NCBI GenBank assembly: GCA_013407085.1 | Contig: JACCGJ010000578.1 | Coordinates: 1-64,000, forward strand | DNA length: 64,000 nt | Source: Atriophallophorus winterbourni | Taxonomy: Eukaryota; Platyhelminthes; Trematoda; Plagiorchiida; Microphallidae | Direction: 5' to 3' | Part shown: positions 49,201 to 57,418 of the stretch, in pieces | Position numbering within the stretch: position 1 is the first letter of the stretch | How the letters are laid out: every line of letters starts with the position of its first letter | The notes under the pieces: generated by a model | What the model was told of the DNA's origin: nothing | The model's database searches: none | Seen by the model: the letters and a program-made list of their open reading frames with translations, nothing else | Made by a program: the position numbers and the translations under genes

Positions 49201-50243
49201 CTAAATGTCTTGTGAGTCGGTTTGGTTTCCAGATGAGGTTCGTGTGTTTAGCTTATTCAACTCAACAAAATAACAATTTTCCATAACCGTAGCAGCGACA
49301 GATGCAAGGAAACATATCCCGGCTTTTTGTGCCTTCATGGATCGGAGAACGGTTCAACAGTGACCTACGAGTGACCCTCTACTGACCAATAAGGACACTT
49401 ATTTCTTCGGTCAGAATGGTCAATTGCACAAACGATTCGAGTAAGCGATTTAGTGATAGGTGATTGCGAACACTTAAAGACACATTTGACGAGTTTCACT
49501 GGTCTGGTCAGTGAGTAAGTTTTCTAATATTTTGCCGTGACTCAGAGGCCTGAAGAACTTATACGCACCCACGGTTTTGGTATAACGAGACGTGCCGGGA
49601 TATGCACTGCCTGCTACCGTTCACATTTAATTACCTGACAAGCAGGCGTACACATCTCAGACCTAGAAATACTCATGGATTAGTGTTGCTTAATTTCTAA
49701 ATGATCCAAACCCCAGCAGCGTGGGCGTTTGATTAACCTCATCACGACTTAGCTCAAGTACATCGGGAAATCAAATAAAGACATTTGTAGAAAGCTTGCA
49801 CTTACTTGGTCGGCGGTTCTTCTAGGATTGTGGGGCCATCGACTTGCCATACTAGCAGCTACTTCCTCCCATGCCCGACGTTTGAGTCTGTTCGCTGAAG
49901 GTGAAAGCGACAGTAGCACCAGTTTTCTCTTGGCGATTTCTTCGAGTAATAATTTGACCTCGTCTATCATAAAGTATTCCGCTCGTTGCTTAGGGCTGCC
50001 TGCCAAAATCGAAGCGACACACTCAGATGAAATGGTGGTTCCGTTGATGACATTTGTTGGTGAAGCCGATGATGTTGTCACATCGCACAGATCCATGCTT
50101 TGCGAAGATTGTTCTTTCCAATCGGACGAACATCCCAACCATTCCTTCCCACCATTGCTGAGTTCTTGCTCTGCTAAGGATACGACACTCGTCTCATCTC
50201 GGAGAATTGGTTTGATCAAATTTTCATTCGAATCCATTGCCAT
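39908..50243 (-). CDS. Myb/SANT-like DNA-binding protein, MSANTD3-type (3 exons)
   Basis: Exons 50243-49806, 41542-41055 and 40268-39908 join with GT-AG borders and agreeing phases (0, then 2) into 428 residues. Residues about 89-165 form a Myb/SANT-like helix bundle (Pfam Myb_DNA-bind_5 type): 'EVKLLLEEIAKRK', 'RAWEEVAASMASR', and across the splice 'TADQ|VKKKWENLVSKTKRKLR', with the two Trp spaced as in the family. A long Ser/Pro-rich middle follows; residues about 369-403 are a coiled-coil-like Glu/Gln/Leu helix ('LQLQKQAWELQVELLRQSL'), as in MSANTD3-like and NAIF1-like proteins that dimerise through the C-terminus. It is a nuclear DNA-binding protein by inference. Such proteins can be domesticated from Harbinger-type transposons; no transposase is adjacent. 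Intron 1 is 8.26 kb, intron 2 is 786 nt. Confidence 0.85.
41055..41542 (-). CDS. MSANTD3-like exon 2
   Basis: 488 nt after CCTCCAG and before GTGAGT, starting V-K-K-K-W-E-N-L and completing the third helix of the DNA-binding domain. It continues through 'TDAEWNEANSIVMEFL' and a Pro/Ser/Thr/Gln-rich linker. Read without splicing, the frame ends one codon past the donor, which supports the junction. Confidence 0.85.
42985..43040 (+). ncRNA. Hammerhead-like sequence, second family
   Basis: CUGAUGA (42991-42997), stem II GGC-CAACA-GCC, GAAA (43011-43014), then ACUGGU (self-complementary with G-U pairs) and U as cleavage base, followed by GUGGUGUGUAAGUGCGG as in the 39040 copy. The core is intact, but the 5' strand of stem I (CUUCGG) no longer pairs and the first stem II pair is A-A. 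An old PLE-type hammerhead is the likely origin. Confidence 0.5.
43528..43553. repeat. Short (GGTAC)n run
   Basis: Four to five GGTAC units just upstream of where the RTE-like LINE begins. Confidence 0.8.
43555..45395 (+). pseudogene. RTE-like LINE reverse transcriptase, longest copy
   Basis: Overlapping frames 43573-44046, 44001-44342, 44496-45017 and 44966-45148 give an ordered RT. They show fingers ('NGKAPGDDGIPPELIK', 'NYRGISLLNVVGKLF'), 'QCGFRKGRSTVDMIF', motif A ('FIDLTKAFDYV'), motif B ('RRGVKQGCVLAPTLF'), the thumb ('TYLGSTIADN', 'LLYGSETW', 'RILNISWMDRV') and the C-terminal 'RPHLRYKDVCKRDMKALDID' region. Motif C near 44390 is damaged. At least three frameshifts. The 5' endonuclease is missing. 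The 3' end has GTCGACATCGACC and a (CAA)n tail at 45381-45395. RTE-like rather than CR1-like is a judgement from the C-terminus. Confidence 0.82.
45735..45870 (+). mobile_element. LINE 3' end (AATTG-ending family)
   Basis: Matches 26150-26265: 'ACTGCTCAGTAAGCAA', 'ATTATTCTGTGGTTTT', 'AAAGCTATATGCTTTTA', and ends in AATTGAATTGAAG. Confidence 0.7.
45930..46080 (+). pseudogene. PLE fragment, plus strand
   Basis: Encodes 'SPISPVLAIMY' (RT motif B) near 45930 and 'FHKIEHLHAD' near 46030. These are over 100 codons apart in the intact PLE, so the copy has an internal deletion that removes YVDD. At 46054 it meets 20 bases identical to a hAT terminus (CAGACAATAACGAATACTTC). Confidence 0.6.
46108..46148 (-). 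ncRNA. PLE-linked hammerhead-like hairpin
   Basis: Minus strand: CUGACGA (46145-46139; position 7 may be any base in hammerheads), A, stem II GCUUCUG-UGU-CAGAAGU, GAAA, CGUUACCC. Copies at 61063-61098 (+) and, more decayed, at 62810-62850 (+) and 61800-61840 (-). Stem I pairing is weak (two pairs), so activity is doubtful. Confidence 0.4.
46240..46459 (-). mobile_element. PLE 3' untranslated region
   Basis: Closely matches 60335-60572, including 'GTCTCGTGGGAATGACCAGG', 'GTTAAGGTTAACCTATTTTT' and 'CTAATTAACTAGTAGGTATA'. It directly follows the PLE stop codon on the minus strand in both copies. Confidence 0.7.
46460..47998 (-). CDS. Penelope-like element RT + GIY-YIG endonuclease, 512 codons
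   Basis: The longest intact frame of the window. Motif A 'SFDVSALFTNVD' (about 101-112), motif B 'GLAIGSPISPVLANMY' (166-181), 'RYVDD' (202-206), then 'VYRKPIDTDAVLRY' and a linker. The GIY-YIG domain is at about 398-470 ('SIYRINCKYCSGVYIGQTSR', 'HTRIEEH', later 'LAEHVLDTGH'), which nicks target DNA for priming. Between Cys403 and Cys406 is the Cys pair usual before the GIY-YIG core of PLEs. Residues 1-39 or so do not belong to PLE: they are encoded by a hAT terminal sequence, which also supplies the ATG. Genuine PLE protein starts at N-R-L-E-Y-V-W, so the N-terminus is truncated compared with the usual 700-800 residues. No internal stop or frameshift, hence a recent insertion. It lies inside MSANTD3-like intron 1, same strand as that gene. 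Confidence 0.88.
   Translation of the reverse strand: MSLFWSEANFRSALTALRNGEAKRIFASLHFKSQSEVFVNRLEYVWDRSCIHTAKKFKLARHLAYLLKPLVGNTASFIKNAYDFAARLKSVTIDDDEIMVSFDVSALFTNVDTTSALQLARQALESDASLSDRTNLSVQQIINGVSICLNMNHFIFNEQLYRQKEGLAIGSPISPVLANMYMEHFENKALNNEGLKPKLWWRYVDDTFVIIKRDQLEAFFNYLNEIDPHITVTKEVESCSGNLPFLDCLAQKVDGKIKTSVYRKPIDTDAVLRYSSAHPIQVFSFISCSIFHKIEHLCSDERDRKQAHREASQRFIDHGYSKSFVKRQLMKVKYPSENSEKNWRDTVCIPYVKCTSEAIRRIFNQAAIRVTYKKEITIRSVLMHLKDKTPLSSVTNSIYRINCKYCSGVYIGQTSREIHTRIEEHRKRVRRQPRDAREYQSLIRDSALAEHVLDTGHSVDLDNVEILRRGIKPYSERLNAEAVEIAKASPLAVNKVDGVEISTIWRSALLRR
47880..48011. mobile_element. hAT-type non-autonomous element (truncated left end)
   Basis: GAAGCGAAGCGAA-rich sequence ending in AAAGTGACATTTGTTATTGTCTG. 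The left terminus lacks its first seven bases where it joins the PLE. Its minus strand provides the start of the PLE frame. Confidence 0.75.
48027..48117. mobile_element. hAT-type non-autonomous element (91 bp, both ends)
   Basis: Begins CAGACAATAACG and ends CGTTATTGTCTG, a 12-bp perfect terminal inverted repeat. Inside are 'CTTCGCTTTGGGATTTAAAG', GCGAAGCGAA runs and 'CTCCAAAAAAGTGACATT'. Separated from the previous unit by the 15-bp CTACATACTACAGAC. Confidence 0.85.
48130..48720 (+). pseudogene. PLE fragment covering the GIY-YIG domain
   Basis: Shifted frames read 'KAIRSALMQITDKLPLESL', then a 'KECSGGYIEQT' segment (G-V-Y-I-G changed to G-G-Y-I-E), then 'EIHTRIEKQ', 'YQSLIRGPALADHVLIAGH'. 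Motif order equals the 46460-47998 PLE, on the opposite strand. Frameshifts and a mutated GIY-YIG core show decay. Confidence 0.7.
49806..50243 (-). CDS. MSANTD3-like exon 1
   Basis: 146 codons from the first ATG (a second follows two codons later) to GAC-CAA before a GTAAGT donor, phase 0. It contains an acidic Ser-rich N-terminus and the first two helices of the Myb/SANT-like domain. No in-frame Met lies upstream. The plus-strand frame 49828-50277 is its antisense shadow. Confidence 0.85.
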
Positions 50244-51310
50244 GCCACAGCTTTGCGTTTTTAAACACTGCCGTTAGTGTATCGTTCGGTCTATCTCGCG
50301 CGTTGATGCGATCGATAAACGAGTGAAGATAGAACGAGCATTGGTTGAGAGTGAAGGCTAGTGTGAGTGTGCGACAGACAGGCGCGTCGCTGTAAGGGTA
50401 GAGCGAGTGTGGACTGAAGGTTAGATGCATTTGGGCACGTGATTGTATACGCATCGATAAACTAAGGCTTGCACACAACGTTCGCCATTCTGAAGCGATA
50501 CGTTGCAGATATTTCCGGAAAGATAGAATTTTGCGTTTAATGGAGAAAATTGAAATGAAAAATAGTTGAAACAATTTACTACATTGAAGTATTTACTGTG
50601 TTAAATAAATAAACAGCCTCATGCATGAGATTAGATATTTACGAATTTCCTACGAACAAGGAAAAGTTGGAGTTCAATCGTTCAGTCCTTCATAAATTGG
50701 TTTAATTTCCCAGTGTTAGCTTGGGCCAAACTGCAGTCGGATTTCAAGAATAGGTGAGATTGAATATTGATGGATTCAAAAGGTCAATTAACGAAAATAC
50801 GAACGAAGTATGGACTTAAGAGGATGCACTGAGTTTGTGAATTAGTTTAAACCGTTAACGTCTTCGGTGACTAATGAATGAAGATATAGTTGATGGAAAT
50901 CGCATTGCGCAACTCATGGCTAGCTTTTCGCTTCGTCGGACTAAGATTGATAGATAGAACAGGTTAGCATCACCTGTAGATGGACTTGCGTCTAAATACT
51001 TGCTAAAAATTGATGTCCATGATTTGAAAAATGTTTGGATCGAATGAGTTGCCATTATTATGAAGCTATGGTTTGGGTGCAATCGGTTTGGGTGAATTTT
51101 GGTGAGCTCCAATTTTGTTTCGCTAATTACACTAAACTTCTGCAGACCCAGGGTTAGGCGACAAAAGAGAAAATAGAGTATCAGTTATTCAACCAATCTC
51201 ACTATGCCTAGTTAATGGGCACTAAGAATGTTTCGGGACTGGTAACTCGTGATCAAATGGCACGTATTGGCTTGTGATCCAGGTAGCCCTTGTGATGTTT
51301 GTTTTGATAC
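50244..51310. other. Upstream region of the MSANTD3-like gene
   Basis: Presumed promoter and 5' UTR; I see no clear TATA box or conserved site. The minus-strand frame 50574-50224 overlaps the start codon in another frame and looks like chance. Confidence 0.4.
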
Positions 51311-51324
51311 AGTATCCATGAATG

Positions 51325-51420
51325 AGTAGTATATGACGTTCGAAAAGCAGGACGGAAGCGCACGAATGGTTTCGTGATTTTCGCCACTCCTCAGTTCTGC
51401 GTATCCAGGATATCATTCAA
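51325..51420 (-). ncRNA. Hammerhead sequence, first family, with compensatory stem II changes
   Basis: Minus strand: CUGAGGA (51394-51388, N7 = G), stem II GUGG-CGAAAA-UCAC (51387-51374), GAAA (51373-51370), CCAUUC, then GUGCG. Compared with the copy at 38311, the second stem II pair changed from C-G to U-A on both sides and the fourth from G-C to G-U, keeping four pairs. The palindromic stem III is lost (ACCAUU), so this copy is likely inactive now. Confidence 0.6.
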
Positions 51421-51439
51421 ACGACGTTCTGACTATTGT

Positions 51440-51655
51440 GCTAGACCCCATTTTTTGTAAATTCGAAGATAAATCCTCATTTGTAACTGGAAGTTTTGCT
51501 TTCATGTGGGGACTAAGCTAAGTCTTACAATGCGTGCAATGCAGCACCTGTGATTTTTGAAATATTTTTGTGATACTCAAACTCGACAGCTCGATGGGTA
51601 ATTTTTGTTTTGAAGTCAGAATCCACAAGTGAATAGGATACCATCAAAAAAGCTC
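51440..51655 (-). repeat. Repeat X between two hammerhead copies
   Basis: Same blocks as 38095-38275 (ATAAATCCTCATTTG, GGGACTAAGCTAAGTC, TGCAATGCAGCACC). Lies between hammerhead sequences at 51325-51420 and 51660-51700. Confidence 0.6.
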
Positions 51656-51659
51656 CGTT

Positions 51660-51700
51660 GCGTGTATTTCGTGCTTTTTGTGCTCATCAGGTAAAGACGC
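51660..51700 (-). ncRNA. Hammerhead relic, first family, third copy
   Basis: Minus strand CUGAUGA (51690-51684), GCAC-AAAAA-GCAC, GAAA (51670-51667), UACACG. The core bases remain but only two of four stem II pairs form, and stem III is lost. With the copy at 51325 it makes a tandem arrangement about 300 bp apart. Confidence 0.45.
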
Positions 51701-51709
51701 CCGAGTTAA

Positions 51710-52785
51710 AGTTAACGGAGTGCTATCCCATACGTTCAAAACAACCAGTTGAGTCCCACAAGGATCTGTGTTGAGCCCGCTCCTCTTTCTGTTGTACATA
51801 AACGATTTACCCCCCTCATATTGTCCAAAATGGTCCTGTTCGCGGATGATATGAAAATTTGGACGCCGATTAGTTCTGCAGAGGATTGTGAGAATCTACA
51901 AATGGATTTGGACAGCGTGTCGAATTGGGCGGCCATGAATGACATATCATTCAACATACAGAAATGTAAGATGCTCCATCTTGGCAAGAATGTTTCTTGG
52001 ACATATCGATTGGGAACTGAAAACCTAGCATTGAGCTCGTTAGACAAAGATCTTGGAGTGTGGATTAGCGGTAACCTGATAAGCACAGTGCACTGCCAGA
52101 ACATATACATAGGCGGGTCAACAGATTGTTAGGTATCCTTCGAAGAATTTTTGGAAGATTCTCTCTGGTAACGTTACTAAGGATAATGAATGTCTACCTT
52201 CGCCCTACGATAGAGTATGTGGTAGAGGTCTGGGCTCCTTGGCTGTGAAAATATATTGCTCTCTTCGATAAAATCTATCAAAGAGCAACAAAATTAATGA
52301 TGGGTCTTCGCAATGTTCCGTACAGCGAAAGATTGCGACGTCAGGGTCTATGTGACTTTACCCAAAGGAGGATACGACACGATATTATTCTGACCTATAG
52401 AATTGTGTCTACCGAAGGACATCCACTAAAACACTTGCTTGATTTGTGTGATTGAAATGTAACACGCGGACATACTTTATCCCCTTACGTTCCAAGTTCC
52501 CGTATTGATTGTCGGCGCCATTTTTTCGCCGCACGAGCTATATTTAATTTTAATTCCCTACCCCAACACGTGATGGACTCTCCTTGCGTGGCGATTTTTA
52601 AAGCGGAATTGGACTTGCAAACGAACATCATTCGTGAGCCTTATATTTGATATTCTCTATTGGTTTTATACTATTGTAATTTTCATGTTTTATTCATGCC
52701 GTATTCCTGTGGTGCTGTAAAGTATTAACTTTTTTAACCACAAACCCTTGAATTCTTGAATCTTTGAATCCTTGACTGTAGGATC
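51710..52785 (+). pseudogene. CR1-like LINE, RT motif B to 3' end
   Basis: Starts in motif B ('VPQGSVLSPLLFLLYINDL' by shifting frames) and continues into the frame 51749-52132 with motif C ('LFADDMKIW', intact), 'LDSVSNWAAMNDISFN' and 'DKDLGVWISGNL'. The thumb and C-terminus follow, out of frame, to 52625. The 3' end has repeated octamer-like CTTGAATT / CTTGAATC / TTTGAATC units at 52747-52780. 5'-truncated. Confidence 0.82.
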
Positions 52786-52859
52786 GGGATCCGTATACCT
52801 TAAGTAATTTATGATGTTTTGTTAGCTGCAAGCGCGGTCAAAGTCATTTAACCTATTGA

Positions 52860-53150
52860 CCCGCGTGCTCTCACTGGGCGCACACTATTGGTCATGGCCA
52901 CCAACCGCAGTGGATGTGGATGCCTCATCTTGTTGAATGCGTTCGTAACAGCCTCGAACATCTTAAATGCTTCGGTATGGTGATTTTCCATCTAAGTTTC
53001 AAACGCACGGCTCAGCATTTCTACTTGCTCGAAGTCTTCGTTGTGTTCAGTGTCCAAAACATGTAATGCTAAAACTGAATCACATGTTGACAGCTGGTAT
53101 TTGCATTCATTTTAGCGTGTATACCGATACGCTTCCTATGTTCGTTCGTT
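52860..53150 (-). pseudogene. Diverged PLE C-terminal fragment
   Basis: Follows the minus-strand PLE sequence at 46530-46720 with many changes; the best block is GTGTCCAAAACATGTAATGC near 53049, matching GTATCTAAAACGTGCTCCGC. Confidence 0.5.
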
Positions 53151-53589
53151 TTGCTGTTGATTTCTTTAGACTCAAAGTTATTCAATGCTTTAATGGTCCA
53201 AAAAGCAAATACTTTCCAGCAACCATAGATGTTTGTCTTATATAAATGCCGGGTGTAAAATGTCCCGTGTTGGCATGGCAACATGTTAACAATTGGTAAG
53301 AACAATATGGTTCATGGTTGACTAAAATTAGAAAAATGTGTGAAAAATTAATATTAAGCAGGACCGATATAATGGCCGAGCAACAAATCATCCATGGTAT
53401 GTATTTCCATCGCATAAACCACATGATGAGAATACATGAAAATGTGTAATTCTTGTTCAAGCCAAAGTGGTTCAATCCCATTGACGTGATCTCTTTTTTA
53501 ATACTCGGATGTTTTCAGATGTTAGCACTGGATTCGCCCAATGATTGGTTCATGGTTTCGCTATCTCGGAGAAAACGTCAAGCCATATA

Positions 53590-53760
53590 CGGCAACCGTT
53601 TTCTTAAGTGGACCACATCTTATGAAAGATCTTAGTGTCTGGATTAGCAGCCGCTTGAACAACAGTCTAGACTTGTGGTCACCTGCAAGTTTGTCTAGAG
53701 TGCTACGATTCTCTAAGCACTTTCCTAGGTTTACAGCTGTTCTCGTTAATCAACATGAGA
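53590..53760 (+). pseudogene. LINE RT fragment
   Basis: Within the frame 53541-53927, 'KDLSVWISSRLNNSLDLW' followed by 'RVLRF' and 'FPRFT' reads like the segment after motif C in CR1-type RTs. No other part is visible. Confidence 0.45.
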
Positions 53761-53959
53761 TTGAACAGTCATGTGAGAGGAGCTGTCAGAGAAATGCGAT
53801 GCCTGCGGAATATGAAGGGGGTAAATTTTTATCTTTCCATTGGACATCGTTTTGTTTAATTTACAAGTTACCGCCAACAGTGCATTCATTGACAGTCATT
53901 TCACTTAATAACTTAAAATTTGTTTGATTTGGTCAAACTTTGTACTCGATACAGCGCTT

Positions 53960-55030
53960 AGGATTGAAGACAAATGAATAAAACTTGGCTAAAGCATCGG
54001 CTTGAACCGTTTAGAAGCACAAACCAAGATACGGGCCGGGCTAATCCGGGACCTGCTGCTTGCCGACGATGCAGCCATTATTGCTCACTCATAAGAGCAT
54101 CTGCAGTTGCTAATGGGCTGTTTTCTTCGGCATACAAAGACTTTGGACTGACAATTAGCATGAGTAAAACCAAAGTGACTGTATTGCCTCCCGTCATCAC
54201 AGTTCAAAACTGTTAACTTGAACCAGTACATCATTTCACATATCTTGGTTGAACTATTGCGGATAATCTCTCGCTAGACACGGAGATTGATAAGCGGACT
54301 GGCAAAGCAGCTGTCATTTTGTCCCGATTAAATTCTCCTGTCTGGGGCAACCGCAAGTTGATCGCAAAGACAAAAATGATGGTCTAGACCGCATGCGCAA
54401 TAAATGGTTTACTTTAAGACAGTGAAACCTGGACTAGTCACGCAAGACACGAACGAATGCTGAATGCTTTCCATTGACGAAGAATCCGCCTTATCTTGAA
54501 CATATCGCGGATAGGCAAATTAACTCATGATGAAGCGCATTCTAAAGCTGGTCTACAGGCATGTTCACCCTACCACGGCAGTGCCGCCTACACCTGCTGG
54601 ACGATGTGTACAGAATGGGAAATGGACGTATTCCAAAAGATATTCTCTACGGTAAGTTGAAATCAGGAAGTCGAACGATGGGCAGACCGCGCTTGCGGTA
54701 CAAAGACGTTTGTAAAAGAGATGTGAAAGTTCTCGGCATTGACCCTACAAATTGAGACGAACTTGCTCATGACCGCTCACTTTGGAGTCACTGTGTAAAG
54801 CGGCATCCCAAGCTGGTGAGGAGCAGATACAGCTCTTGGCTGTTGAACGTAGATCACGCCACCAACGTGCAACTGACGCCGATAGACTGAATACTGCCAA
54901 TCGCTGTGAGCCGTTCGGGAGAGATTGTCACTCCCGAATCAGACTGTTTAGTCGTTCGAAAAGCTGCTAAGCATGAAATCATCATACGCTTGTGGTGTGC
55001 CTGCATGGTCGACATTAACCGCAACAACAT
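53960..55030 (+). pseudogene. RTE-like LINE, decayed third copy
   Basis: Collinear with 44340-45395: 'RDLLLADDAAIIAHS' region near 54048 (catalytic A-D-D present), 'DFGLTISMSKTK' near 54140, 'TLARHERML' near 54440, 'RLRYKDVCKRDVKVLGIDP' near 54690, and the GTCGACATTAACC 3' end with CAACAACA at 55020. Stops and frameshifts throughout. Confidence 0.75.
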
Positions 55031-55099
55031 TGGAATCCTGTTGTGGAATATTTAATCCAAGCCTTGGCGCCAGGGAGGGGGAAGGATATTTGACTGGTT

Positions 55100-55590
55100 G
55101 ACAGGATTTTTTATCATGCGAACAAGTTGGTCTGCAGTTACAGAAATCTGCCTTTCCAAGAGCGAATGTCACGACAAAAATGGCACGATTTCACCCAACG
55201 ACAGATACGGAGTGACCTTATGTTGGTATTTAAAATTATACACACCGAAACCCTCCTTTCAAAACATTTTCTAAAGTTCAAGGACACTACTCAAACACAT
55301 AAGCATTCAAGGGCTATAAGCATTCCATTTCCTCGGTTGGATATTCATCGTATTTTTTTCTTGGTCAGAATTTGTTTCATTTGGGACATCTTGCCCGAAG
55401 AAATCATACGCTCGGAATCAGCTGATGCTTTCGCTACATGGCTCGCTACATGCGATATGTGAGTGTCCATATTAATTCTTGAATGTGTTACATTTTTGCT
55501 CCATATATCCCGTCATCCTGTGGTTCTTTGTCTAACTTTTTGCTCTTTCTGTCACCGAAGTCTCTGAGTTTCTGAGTTTCATGATTGATA
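55100..55590 (+). pseudogene. LINE RT C-terminus and 3' end
   Basis: The frame 55127-55462 holds 'YRNLPFQERMSRQKWHDFTQRQIRSD', the thumb segment of CR1-type RTs, and ends with 'AFATWLATCDM'. The 3' end carries TCTGAGTTTCTGAGTT, two 8-bp units as is usual for CR1 tails. Confidence 0.7.
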
Positions 55591-55693
55591 CGTACTTACA
55601 CCAAATATTACGCTACATATCTCTAGTTTGTGCAACATGGTTAGGAAATAATATTCCGGTATTAGAGATGCTTCAACCTTTTAACCGATCATC
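55333..55693 (+). repeat. Inverted repeat, left arm (361 bp)
   Basis: Near-identical in reverse complement to 56375-56733, from 'GGTTGGATATTCATCGTATT' to 'CCTTTTAACCGATCATC'. Covers the LINE 3' end and about 120 bp beyond its tail. Confidence 0.9.
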
Positions 55694-56185
55694 GTGTTGG
55701 CATATATATTGTTGTTCTCACCTTTGTTCCTCTCTTGTGATGCTTATCCGATCGAAGTGCTTTTTGGATCCTTATTTATCAGTTTGCTACACCGGATCGA
55801 TTTATAAAAGTTGAATCTTCCTAACACACATCTTTTCGTTTGTGGAGGAATCATTGGTTAGTGTACTGATTTATTTTATTCTGGTGTAATCACAACACCA
55901 ACGAAATCTAATTTTGGGTTACAACAAGCGAAAGGACCTACAACTCACATTCGCGTGACATTGTATCATTCAGATGCATTCGCTCAGTGCTTCGGTGTCT
56001 TCGTTCAAATCTTAAGCCATTTTCCCCGAAGCGTGTCGCAACTTGACAAATGACCACAATATCGATTTTTCATGAACACAGGTCTGTCTGAGGTCTGAAC
56101 AGGTCTGTCTGCTCTCCGCCGACCCACAGCGAGCAGGGTAAGGTCACAGAACGTCGCCCGTGAAAAGTACAAACTATGTTCCGAT
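55694..56185. other. Spacer inside the inverted repeat
   Basis: No gene recognised. Ends where a hAT terminus begins. Confidence 0.4.
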
Positions 56186-56374
56186 CAGACAATAACGAAT
56201 GTCACTTTTTTGGAGCGAAGCGAATTTTCGAAGTGCCCTAACTGCCCTTCGCAATGGCGAATAGTATCAAAGCGAATATCAGAAGTGCACTTCGAAATGG
56301 CGAAGCGAAGCGAATATTCGCTTCACCGGAACGGAACCAGACAATAACGAATACTTCGCTTTGGGATTTAAAGA
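56186..56374. mobile_element. hAT-type unit, rearranged
   Basis: Starts CAGACAATAACGAATGTCAC at 56186 (right terminus read backwards) and runs to 56337; a second terminus CAGACAATAACGAATACTTC begins at 56338. Two termini point the same way, which a single normal insertion would not give. Confidence 0.7.
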
Positions 56375-56733
56375 TGATGGGTTAAAAGGTTGAAGCATCT
56401 CTAATACCGGAATATTATTTCCTAACCATGTTGCACAAACTAGAGATATGTAGCGCAATATTTGGTGTAAGTACGTATCAATCATGAAACTCAGAAACTC
56501 AGAGACTTCGGTGACAGAAAGAGCAAAAAGTTAGACAAAGAACCACAGGATGACGAGATATATGGGCAAAAATGTAACACATTCAAGAATTAATATGGAC
56601 ACTCACATATCGCATGTAGCGAGCCATGTAGCGAAAACATCAGCTGATTCCGAGCGTATGATTGATTCGGGCAAGATGTCCCAAATGAAACAAATTCTGA
56701 CCAAGAAAAAAATACGATTAATATCCAACCGAG
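56375..56733 (-). repeat. Inverted repeat, right arm (359 bp)
   Basis: Reverse complement of the left arm. The inner end abuts a hAT left terminus at 56338-56374; the outer end abuts a hAT-type unit at 56733. So the arm is bracketed by hAT sequence. Confidence 0.9.
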
Positions 56734-57022
56734 CGAAGCGAATATTCGCAACTTTGCTTCGCTTTAAATCCCAAAGCGAAGTTATCGTTATTGTCTGGTC
56801 TGTAGTCTGTAGCAGACAATAACGAATGCCACTTTTTGGAGCGAAGCGAAGTGCGAAGCGAAATTTCTAAGTGCCCTAACTGCCCTTCGCAATAGCGAAT
56901 AGTATCAAAGCGAATATCCCAAGTGCACTTCGCAATGGCCAAGCGAAGCGAATATTCGCAACTTCGCTTCGCTTGAAATCCCAAAGCGAAGTTATCGTTA
57001 TTGTCTGGTCTGTAGTCTGTAG
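56734..57022. repeat. Tandem hAT non-autonomous units with a 15-bp spacer
   Basis: A partial unit ending at 56797, spacer GTCTGTAGTCTGTAG (56798-56812), a full 195-bp unit (56813-57007), and the same spacer again (57008-57022) before the large element at 57023. The spacer also occurs, as CTACATACTACAGAC, between the two units at 48012-48026. Confidence 0.85.
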
Positions 57023-57418
57023 CAGACAATAACGAATGTCACTTTTTTGGAGCGAAGCGAATTGCGAAGCGAATTTTCGAAGTGCCCTAAATGCCCTTCG
57101 CGATAGCGAATAGTATCAAAGCAAAGCACTTCGCAATGGCGAAGCGAAGCGAATATTCGCACTTCGCCATAACGAATATTAGCGAATAATCTTCGCTCAA
57201 CTTCGATGTAACCCAAAAACTTCGTTTTCGACAAAAAAACTTGCTTTAATTTGCTATAATTCGCTAATATTCGTTTAAATTCGCCTTTCTTCGTGAAATA
57301 AACCGAATTCCGAAATAAATTATTTTTTGACCATGAAAGAACTTTTATTTGACAAGAGAGGCTTTTTCATGGCTTTGTAATTGTACATATAAAAAACCGT
57401 GTTTCTCAAAGGAACTAA

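Larger units (their letters stand above)
41543..49805 (-). other. MSANTD3-like intron 1 (8.26 kb)
   Basis: From GTAAGT to CCTCCAG. It contains, in plus-strand order: a hammerhead relic, an RTE-like LINE, a LINE 3' tail, PLE fragments, the long PLE reading frame, hAT copies and another PLE fragment. 41640-42960 and 48720-49740 show nothing else recognisable. Confidence 0.75.

Noticed and set aside
49828..50277. Plus-strand frame of 149 codons
   Set aside because: Antisense of MSANTD3-like exon 1, which has spliced-frame and domain support.
50224..50574. Minus-strand frame of 116 codons upstream of the MSANTD3-like start
   Set aside because: Overlaps the start region in a different frame, no motif, composition like untranslated DNA.
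56186..57240. GCGAA-rich DNA considered as satellite or telomere-like repeat, and as a CRISPR-like array because of its regular spacing
   Set aside because: The repeated units carry CAGACAATAACG inverted termini and flank a hAT transposase, so they are transposon copies; the spacers are identical to each other.
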